DNA of 11,686 nucleotides from Chloroflexota bacterium (GTDB lineage: Bacteria; Chloroflexota; Dormibacteria; CF-121). The notes beneath the pieces were generated by a model, which was given only the letters and a program-made list of their open reading frames with translations, was not told the DNA's origin and did no database searches. This document shows positions 7,170-11,686 of the stretch, piece after piece. The stretch lies in the NCBI GenBank assembly GCA_005881235.1, contig VBEQ01000220.1:1-11686 (forward strand), in the 5' to 3' direction. Positions within the stretch are counted from its first letter, which is position 1, and every line of letters begins with the position of its first letter. A program made the translations under genes and the position numbers.

Positions 7170-7403
7170 GTGGAGGTCTTCACCCTCCCTATAAGCGACA
7201 CGGTCAAAGAGGTCGTCGCCAGCAAGGTCCGCCGAACCGTGCCCCGCGAAACGCTCGTGCAGGTCGTCGGCCCCTGGATCTTCGATCGCGACGCGCTCGC
7301 CGATGCTCTTACACGACTGGGGGACAAAGAGACCGAGACTGCCGACATGATCGGGCTCTGCCAGGCCGCACACCTCCGCGTTCGCGTGCTGTCGGCGCGA
7401 TGA
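7170..7403 (+). CDS. Unrecognised protein between yacL and ispD; start unclear
   Basis: From the first standard start (GTG 7170) the frame gives 77 residues ending in TGA 7401-7403, which overlaps the ATG of the following ispD-like gene as ATGA, so the two are likely translationally coupled. I do not recognise the family. The same frame is open back to 6936, inside the yacL end, and the stretch from about 7020 reads like protein (for example VKRLREALRDAPAAKRILIA) but contains no ATG, GTG or TTG. The true protein may be about 125 residues, beginning at a rare start such as CTG 7032, or a base may be missing in the sequence. The visible part alternates hydrophobic strands and charged helices (EVFTLPISDTVKEVVASK; GPWIFDRDALADALTRLG; LRVRVLSAR), consistent with a small alpha/beta cytoplasmic domain. 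There are no membrane segments. Confidence 0.5.
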   Translation: MEVFTLPISDTVKEVVASKVRRTVPRETLVQVVGPWIFDRDALADALTRLGDKETETADMIGLCQAAHLRVRVLSAR

Positions 7404-8140
7404 GCGTCGCTGCCATCATCGTTGCCGGCGGTGAGGGGACGCGAATGCGCGCTCCCGTCAACAAGGTGTTCATCCAGGTCGACAGTCGGTCCATCCTCGA
7501 GCACTCACTCGATCTCTTCGAGTCGACGCCGCTTGTCGATCGTGTCGTCCTGGTCACCCGGCAGGAGGACTTGGCCCGATGCGAGCCACTCCGCGAGCGC
7601 TTTGGGAAACTCCGTATGGTCGTCGCCGGCGGCGACGTGCGTCATCGCTCAGAATTTGCCGGACTTCGCACGCTCGCGGCGCAAATCGACGCCGGCGAAT
7701 TGGACACCGTCCTTGTCCACGACGCCGTTCGGCCATTTGCGACCCACGCCCTGGTTGACCGACTGCTTGCAGGTGTCGCCCAATCCATTGGCTGTATTCC
7801 AGGGCTGCCGTCGGGGCGAGCGACCGCGCTGGTCGCCGACGGATGGATCGCTGGCTACCCGCCAAATCTCTGGACCGTTCAGACGCCCCAGGCGTTTCAG
7901 GCGACCTGGCTGCTGGAGGCGCACAACAAGGCCGCCCGCCAGGGATTCATCGGCACCGATACCGCCTCGGTGGTCGAGTGGGCCGGCGGGGACGTGTCCG
8001 TCATCGAAGGCGAGGTCGACAACATCAAGATCACGACGCCCGAGGATCTCGCCCGTGCTGCGGCGATCGCTAGTCGACGCGGGTCGGGGTCAGGCGGCTC
8101 ACCAGGTGAAGCACCAGGAGCCCCGCTGCAAAAACGGTGA
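7400..8140 (+). CDS. ispD: IspD-like cytidylyltransferase, paralogue 1
   Basis: A 246-residue GT-A-type nucleotidyltransferase of the IspD family. IspD makes 4-diphosphocytidyl-2-C-methyl-D-erythritol from CTP and methylerythritol phosphate in the non-mevalonate isoprenoid pathway. The N-terminal loop VAGGEGTRMRAPVNK retains R15 and K22, equivalent to E. coli R20 and K27. Also present are GGDVRHRS (77-84), VHDAVRP with D108 and R111, TPQ (162-164), TDTAS (186-190) and DNIKITTPEDL with K210. Two substrate-side features are unusual: the usual DTxK motif reads as RATAL (140-144), and the position of E. coli R157 is P154. The last 23 or so residues (after AAAIAS) are a Gly/Ser/Pro-rich extension overlapping the convergent transporter gene by 71 bases. 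ATGA overlap couples it to the previous frame. It could be the working IspD or a related cytidylyltransferase for another polyol phosphate. Confidence 0.85.
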   Translation: MSVAAIIVAGGEGTRMRAPVNKVFIQVDSRSILEHSLDLFESTPLVDRVVLVTRQEDLARCEPLRERFGKLRMVVAGGDVRHRSEFAGLRTLAAQIDAGELDTVLVHDAVRPFATHALVDRLLAGVAQSIGCIPGLPSGRATALVADGWIAGYPPNLWTVQTPQAFQATWLLEAHNKAARQGFIGTDTASVVEWAGGDVSVIEGEVDNIKITTPEDLARAAAIASRRGSGSGGSPGEAPGAPLQKR

Positions 8141-9263
8141 GCAGCGGCCCCAAGGTCAAAAGTCCGGCCGCCTGAAGGGAAAGCCCGGTCAGCGCTGGAA
8201 GACCGCCGCCGCCCAGGGTGCCGGCCGCCAGCTCGTAACCGATCGCGTGGGAGGTCATCTCCGTTCCGACCCGAGTCGGCGTGATCGACAGGAGCAGTGG
8301 AAAGATGACGGAAATTGCGGCGCCCAGGATTGGCAGGGCGATGAGCGCCGATCCCAGCGGCGGCGCGAGCCAGAAGGCCAGCGCTCCCAGTGCCGACGCT
8401 CCAACGCTGATGTCGAGGAGCCGATCGGGTGCAATCCGATTGCCGAACAATCCCATTGCAGCCCTGCCGCCTGCCAGGCCGGCCCAGAAGAGCGAGGCCC
8501 CCAGACCGGCGAGACCAGTGGAAAGTAAGCGGCCGGCCGTCAGCTGCGTGTAGCTCCAGTCACCTGCGGTTCCCTCGAGCCCAGCGCCGAGGATGAACAG
8601 GCCGATCAACAACACGAGCGCCCTGCGCCGGCTCGATCGTGGCACCAGTGCTGCCGAAGATGGCCGTTCCCCGTCGGGTCGCAAGTCGATCCAGTCCTGA
8701 CGGCGGTAGCCGATCAGAAACCCGACGGCAAGAAACGCGCCCGCCATCGCGCCGAAAGCCGCTCGCCATGAGCCGGTCGCCCCCGTAGAAGCGACCACGA
8801 TCGGCGGGCCCAGGGCGGCTCCCACGGCCCAGGACGCGTGCAGCCAGCCCATGTATCGGACACCCCGGTTCAGGGAGGTGTGGGCATTGGCGGCGGCATC
8901 GATCAATCCGGAACCGCCGCCCAGCAGGAGGGTCACGACGGGCACCATCCACCACGCTGTCGCGACGCTCAGCCCCAGCAAGCCGGCGGCAGCGAGCCCG
9001 CACCCCGCCGCCAGCAGCGCACCCGTTCCGAGACGGGCCCCAAGGAATCCGCTGCCGGCGCTCGCGACGAAATAGGCCGCCGTGTAGGCAGCCAGCAAGA
9101 GACCCAGGCCCGCCAGCGGCGCCCCCAGCGAGGCGCGCATCTGCGGCCAGGCGACCCCCACCGCCCCGGCCGGAAGGCCCAACGCGACGAAGAGGACGAG
9201 GGGCGTCCCGGTGCGGATCCAGGTGGTGGCTCCGGCCGCGAGCGCGGATCTGGGCTCGATCAC
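8070..9263 (-). CDS. MFS transporter (YbjJ/FHS-like)
   Basis: A 397-residue integral membrane protein of the major facilitator superfamily with about twelve hydrophobic segments in two halves. The halves are separated by a charged loop near 190-215 (RRQDWIDLRPDGERPSS then SSRRRA). The GSGLIDAAANAHTSLNRG segment followed by the GWLHASWAVGAALGPP helix resembles the D-x-x-x-N and HxxWxxGxxxGP pattern of the YbjJ/fucose-permease-like branch. Substrate and direction cannot be told. The start is GTG at 9263, with TACCAT seven bases upstream and no Shine-Dalgarno sequence. The gene points away from the DinB-family gene and its 3' end lies antisense to the tail of the first ispD-like gene. Confidence 0.88.
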   Translation of the reverse strand: MIEPRSALAAGATTWIRTGTPLVLFVALGLPAGAVGVAWPQMRASLGAPLAGLGLLLAAYTAAYFVASAGSGFLGARLGTGALLAAGCGLAAAGLLGLSVATAWWMVPVVTLLLGGGSGLIDAAANAHTSLNRGVRYMGWLHASWAVGAALGPPIVVASTGATGSWRAAFGAMAGAFLAVGFLIGYRRQDWIDLRPDGERPSSAALVPRSSRRRALVLLIGLFILGAGLEGTAGDWSYTQLTAGRLLSTGLAGLGASLFWAGLAGGRAAMGLFGNRIAPDRLLDISVGASALGALAFWLAPPLGSALIALPILGAAISVIFPLLLSITPTRVGTEMTSHAIGYELAAGTLGGGGLPALTGLSLQAAGLLTLGPLLTVFAAGLLVLHLVSRLTPTRVD

Positions 9264-9270
9264 TCGCCGA

Positions 9271-9276
9271 ATGGTA
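9271..9276 (-). promoter_or_regulatory. Probable -10 box of the MFS gene
   Basis: TACCAT on the minus strand is seven bases from the GTG start at 9263. It overlaps the opposite-facing box of the DinB gene by two bases. Confidence 0.45.
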
Positions 9277-9280
9277 GAAC
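9275..9280 (+). promoter_or_regulatory. Possible -10 box of the DinB-family gene
   Basis: TAGAAC ends six bases before the GTG at 9287. It is a poorer match than the others (C at the last position) but lies back to back with the MFS box in a divergent gap of only 23 bases. Confidence 0.3.
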
Positions 9281-9286
9281 GAGACC

Positions 9287-9751
9287 GTGTCGAGGTCGGT
9301 CGCGATGGCGGAGGAAATGGTCGACGCCAATGCGGAGTTCACCGCCTTCGTCGAGAGCTGCTCGGACGAAGAATGGCGCGCGATCTGTCGTGCCGAGAAG
9401 TGGCGGGTGGGTGTGGTCGCGCATCACGTCGCCTGGGGACACGAGCGGGCCGCAGACTGGATCAACGCGATTCGCCGCGGGATCCCCATCCCCGGCACCC
9501 CGCAGGCGCATAACGCGAGCAATGCCATAAAGGCCACCCAGGTGGCTGGGATCAGCCGTGACGAAGTCGTCTTCCTCGCGCGCCGAAACGCCGAGCGGCT
9601 GGTCGCCGTCCTGCGCTCACTGACAGACGACGACTTCAAGCAGTCGGTGCCGTTTGGTCCTGCCCGTGGGCGACCGCTATCGATCGAGGGTCTGGGCCGC
9701 AGCCACCTCGATCGCCATCTCGCGAGCATCCGCGCCACCCTGAAGCGTTGA
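9287..9751 (+). CDS. DinB/maleylpyruvate-isomerase-N-like four-helix protein
   Basis: A 154-residue protein of the DinB_2/MDMPI-N type, a four-helix bundle that often carries a metal held by three histidines and is used by bacillithiol- or mycothiol-dependent transferases. Metal-ligand candidates are H46 or H47 in VAHHVAWGHER, together with H140 and H144 in the C-terminal SHLDRHLASI helix, which is the family spacing. The conserved start pattern (substrate-binding helix, then EEW near residue 28-30) is present. A thiol-linked role is only inferred; many members have no known reaction. The GTG at 9287 is favoured by the leaderless-type box upstream. The ATG at 9305 is an alternative, with GAGG eight or nine bases before it. 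The stop overlaps the TTG start of the next gene (TTGA). Confidence 0.75.
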   Translation: MSRSVAMAEEMVDANAEFTAFVESCSDEEWRAICRAEKWRVGVVAHHVAWGHERAADWINAIRRGIPIPGTPQAHNASNAIKATQVAGISRDEVVFLARRNAERLVAVLRSLTDDDFKQSVPFGPARGRPLSIEGLGRSHLDRHLASIRATLKR

Positions 9752-10167
9752 GCAGCCGGCCGCACCGGGTCGCTGGCGCATTGCTGGCCGCGCTGCTGGC
9801 CATCGCCCTTCTCGCCCTTACCCCTTCTTTCGCGGTAGTAGCGCTGCTACGCGATGCCGCCGCGCCTCCGGAAATCGCCAAAGTCCTTCCCGCTGCCAAG
9901 GAGCAACTCCATAAAACGCGTGGATTCCAGTGGCCCGCCGGTTATTACCGGTACCTGGCAACCGAGACGCGCACGTCGGACAACCTCGTCGTGCTTCATT
10001 TCGAGTACCGCGCGTACCCTTTCATCACCGCATCGCGCGCCTATCTCGCTTCGCGGTGCAAGCCGCTGGAACAGATCGATCCGCGCGAGATGGGGTTCGG
10101 TTGGGGACCTGACTCCGAATCTGAATTGACTTATCTACGCTCCCGCGCGCAAGACCCCTGCCCTTAA
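9748..10167 (+). CDS. Membrane-anchored hypothetical protein
   Basis: I recognise no family. From the TTG at 9748, which overlaps the DinB stop as TTGA, the frame gives 139 residues. Residues 8-34 are a long hydrophobic stretch (VAGALLAALLAIALLALT then SFAVVALL) that acts as an uncleaved anchor or a signal peptide. The rest, about 100 residues, is soluble and probably outside the membrane: GFQWPAGYYRYLATETR, a beta-rich LVVLHFEYRAYPFI segment, and two cysteines (C104, C138) that could form one disulfide. Overlapping stop and start suggest co-translation with the DinB-like gene. A TTG at 9781 is a less likely internal start since it would cut the hydrophobic segment. Confidence 0.6.
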   Translation: MSSRPHRVAGALLAALLAIALLALTPSFAVVALLRDAAAPPEIAKVLPAAKEQLHKTRGFQWPAGYYRYLATETRTSDNLVVLHFEYRAYPFITASRAYLASRCKPLEQIDPREMGFGWGPDSESELTYLRSRAQDPCP

Positions 10168-10224
10168 AGCCGGCGGCGCGGAGGCTTGCTGGCTCGCCCA
10201 TGATCCGCCGCTAAGTCGCCACCC

Positions 10225-10230
10225 TATACT
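10225..10230 (+). promoter_or_regulatory. Probable -10 box of the second ispD-like gene
   Basis: TATACT is a strong -10 match, 39 bases before the GTG at 10270. Transcription from it would give a leader of about 33 bases that includes a Shine-Dalgarno site, unlike the leaderless genes nearby. No good -35 is visible. The gap 10168-10269 otherwise holds only a GC-rich stretch after the previous stop. Confidence 0.5.
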
Positions 10231-10257
10231 TCAACCCACCAATCCGCGATCACAACA

Positions 10258-10263
10258 AAGGGG
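10258..10263 (+). promoter_or_regulatory. Shine-Dalgarno site of the second ispD-like gene
   Basis: An A/G-rich AAGGGG block lies about six bases before the GTG at 10270 and supports that start, which also gives the family's MQVQAIIPAAG beginning. Confidence 0.6.
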
Positions 10264-10269
10264 TGAACT

Positions 10270-10968
10270 GTGCAGGTACAGGCCATCATCCCGGCAGCCG
10301 GGGCCGGGCTTCATCATGGGGAGTCCAGCGCAAGGGTGCTGATGTCCGTTGGAGGCCGGTCGCTGATTCGCCGCACGCTCGAGGCGTTCGACCGGTGCCC
10401 TGAGATCACCGGCATCACGCTTTTGATCTCCCAGCGCAACCTCCTCGAGGTGACGCGCGAGCTCGAGAGTGACGGCTGGCGAAAGGCGATCGACATCCGC
10501 CTCGGCGGCGAGCGCCGGCAAGACTCGGTTCGTCTCGGCCTCCTCAGCCTGAAGAAAGACCCGCCGGATTTCGTCATCGTCCATGATGGCGCCCGACCCC
10601 TGGTCAGTGATGACCTGATCCACGCTGGGCTCGAGGCCGCCCGCCAGCACGGCGCCGCCACCGCGGCGATCCCCGTCCACCATACGTACAAGCACGTCGA
10701 CAGCGCTGGCTTCGTCCACGGCACCGTGGAGCGTGCCGACCTGATGCAGGTCCAGACGCCCCAGGTGTTCCGTTACGACTGGCTGCTAGAGGCGCACGAG
10801 AAGGCGGTGCGCGAGCGGATCGTCGTCGAGGATGATGCCGAGTTGATCGAGAAGCTGGGCAAGCTCGTCAAGGTCTTCTCCGGCTCCTCGCGCAACCTCA
10901 AGGTCGCGACCCGCGAGGACGCGATCATGGTAGAAGCCCTGCTGGCCGCCGACCCCTTGTGCGTATAG
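10270..10968 (+). CDS. IspD-like protein, paralogue 2, altered nucleotide loop
   Basis: A 232-residue IspD-family protein, close to E. coli IspD in length. It retains GGERRQDSVRLGL (79-91), VHDGARP with D106 and R109, HTYK with T139 and K141 (the DTxK site), VERADL with R155 (E. coli R157), TPQ (163-165), EDDAE (187-191) and NLKV with K211. The N-terminal nucleotide-binding loop is degenerate: PAAGAGLHHGESSARVL has H15 where E. coli has catalytic R20, and R22 where it has K27. CTP binding or turnover may therefore be reduced or changed. The C-terminal NLKVATRED also departs from the usual NIKxTxPED. It shares the TPQ-F-WLLEAH-KA block with paralogue 1. It has its own promoter and ribosome site, and a gene of the opposite strand separates it from ispF. 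Alternatives are a true but divergent IspD, a regulatory partner, or an enzyme for another substrate. Confidence 0.82.
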   Translation: MQVQAIIPAAGAGLHHGESSARVLMSVGGRSLIRRTLEAFDRCPEITGITLLISQRNLLEVTRELESDGWRKAIDIRLGGERRQDSVRLGLLSLKKDPPDFVIVHDGARPLVSDDLIHAGLEAARQHGAATAAIPVHHTYKHVDSAGFVHGTVERADLMQVQTPQVFRYDWLLEAHEKAVRERIVVEDDAELIEKLGKLVKVFSGSSRNLKVATREDAIMVEALLAADPLCV

Positions 10969-10991
10969 AAGCCAGGACTCGTCTCGTCCGC

Positions 10992-11456
10992 TCAGTCCCG
11001 CACGTATCTAATGTCGAAATCGCGCTTCCAGGTGGCGCCGTTATCGGTCGACTTCTCCCAGTAGCCGCTCACCATGCGTTTGTCCTCTGAAACCGTACAT
11101 TCGAACCGCTGCCAGAATCCGGGTGCCTCTCGCCACATCCGCCAGACGGTGCCATCGAAGCTCATGTGGTAGATCCGGGACATCGGTCGCCTGTCGAAGT
11201 AGAGCACTTCATAATGGCCTTGCACTTGATCGCGGCCGATGATCCAGACCGCCTGTGGCGGGCCGGAGGGCGTCTCGCTCTGGCGCATCGCGAGGAAGGC
11301 ACCGTCGTCGACCCAACGGAAGGACGTGTGTCCTCTAAGGGTCTCGGATCGGTCCGGTAGGAATTCCGCGTTCGAAAGCTCGGTCCGCCACTCACCGACC
11401 AGGAAATTGAGCTGGCTGAGTGCTGGGTTTGCGGCCGGGGTGCTGGCTTCAGCCAT
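10992..11456 (-). CDS. DUF1579-like lipocalin-type protein
   Basis: A 154-residue soluble protein. The pattern ALSQLNFLVGEWRTE near residue 12-28, the GHTSFRWVDDGAFLAMRQ strand pair, VWIIGRDQ, the YFDRRPMSRIYHMSFD strands and a final series of strands (FECTVSEDKRMVSGYWEKSTDNGATWKRDFDIRYV) fit a small antiparallel beta barrel such as the DUF1579/nitrobindin-like families. The reaction is unknown. The ATG at 11456 is preferred over the TTG at 11465 because TAGACT on the minus strand lies eight bases before it, as at other genes here. The gene sits opposite in direction between the second ispD-like gene (stop-to-stop gap 23 bases) and ispF (divergent). Confidence 0.7.
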   Translation of the reverse strand: MAEASTPAANPALSQLNFLVGEWRTELSNAEFLPDRSETLRGHTSFRWVDDGAFLAMRQSETPSGPPQAVWIIGRDQVQGHYEVLYFDRRPMSRIYHMSFDGTVWRMWREAPGFWQRFECTVSEDKRMVSGYWEKSTDNGATWKRDFDIRYVRD

Positions 11457-11464
11457 TGGTCCCA

Positions 11465-11470
11465 AGTCTA
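11465..11470 (-). promoter_or_regulatory. Probable -10 box of the DUF1579-like gene
   Basis: TAGACT (minus strand) fits TANNNT and ends eight bases before the ATG at 11456. It excludes the TTG at 11465, which would overlap the box. Confidence 0.45.
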
Positions 11471-11511
11471 GAGGGGGCCACCTCGCGCCGGCCCACCGCG
11501 GGGCGAGACGC

Positions 11512-11522
11512 TACCGTATACG
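11512..11522 (+). promoter_or_regulatory. Candidate -10 region of ispF
   Basis: Two overlapping candidates are present: TACCGT (11512-11517, TANNNT) and TATACG (11517-11522). Either would start transcription around 11524-11530, leaving a leader of about 35-40 bases before the ispF ATG at 11564. GAGG at 11555-11558 could serve as its ribosome site. Confidence 0.35.
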
Positions 11523-11563
11523 GGAATGAACTGGGCTGGAGTCGCGACGCCATCGAGGCGCTC

Positions 11564-11686
11564 ATGCGAGTAGGGACCGGGTTCGACCTCCACCGATTGG
11601 TGGTCGGCCGCCGGCTGGTCCTCGGCGGCGTCGAGCTTCCCTGGGACATGGGGTTGGACGGCCACAGTGACGCCGACGTTATCTGC
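11564..11686 (+). CDS. ispF: 2-C-methyl-D-erythritol 2,4-cyclodiphosphate synthase (partial, 5' end)
   Basis: The first 41 codons of IspF, which cyclises the IspE product in the non-mevalonate isoprenoid pathway, two steps after IspD. The beginning MRVGTGFDLHRL carries the zinc ligands D8 and H10, and LDGHSDADV (31-39) contains the conserved HSDxD motif with H34. The third zinc ligand (H42 in E. coli) lies beyond the window edge. The ATG at 11564 is preferred because it gives the universal start of the family and has GAGG five bases upstream. In many bacteria ispF directly follows or is fused to ispD; here the nearest ispD-like gene is separated by an opposite-strand gene. Confidence 0.95.
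   Translation, partial: MRVGTGFDLHRLVVGRRLVLGGVELPWDMGLDGHSDADVIC

Noticed and set aside
7422..8528. A 368-codon plus-strand frame through the first ispD-like gene and into the antisense of the MFS gene
   Set aside because: Its product is Arg/Ser/Pro-rich without family motifs, and IspD in the overlapping frame is well supported.
8838..9530. A 230-codon plus-strand frame opposite the MFS N-terminus and into the DinB gene
   Set aside because: Composition is Arg/Gly/Pro/Gln-rich, and both overlapped genes are recognised families.

Overview
The window is a gene-dense, GC-rich stretch of bacterial chromosome. It carries fifteen protein-coding genes (partial at both ends), no RNA genes, no mobile elements and no CRISPR array. 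An F420-type luciferase-like oxidoreductase, GTG/TTG starts and what look like leaderless promoters point to a high-GC Terrabacteria lineage, such as Chloroflexota, Dormibacterota or Actinomycetota. This placement is inferred from style and is not proven.

Left part (1-3913): the lysine-rich tail of an unknown protein converges on an LLM-family oxidoreductase (minus strand). A large secreted phosphoesterase of the alkaline-phosphatase superfamily follows, with a strong Shine-Dalgarno site and a GC hairpin after its stop. Next is a YdeI/OmdA-family protein.

Core (4047-8140): radA (DNA repair/recombination ATPase), a small secreted four-cysteine protein of unknown function on the opposite strand, a YacL-like membrane PIN/TRAM protein, an unrecognised ORF with no normal start codon, and a first IspD-like cytidylyltransferase. 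This resembles the classic radA-disA-yacL-ispD-ispF neighbourhood, but disA is absent and other genes interrupt the order.

Right part (8070-11686): an MFS transporter and a DinB-family protein diverge from overlapping promoters. A membrane-anchored hypothetical follows, then a second IspD-like protein, a DUF1579-like protein on the minus strand, and the first 41 codons of ispF.

The most notable point is the pair of IspD paralogues flanking this segment. The first keeps the CTP-binding Arg/Lys of the N-terminal loop but has lost residues used for methylerythritol phosphate. The second keeps those residues but has lost the loop Arg/Lys. A division of labour, or one live enzyme plus one divergent paralogue, is possible. 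A second theme is start architecture: many genes have a TANNNT-like box only 6-9 bases before the start codon, suggesting leaderless mRNAs, while three genes (phosphoesterase, yacL, second ispD) have a Shine-Dalgarno sequence and a real leader.
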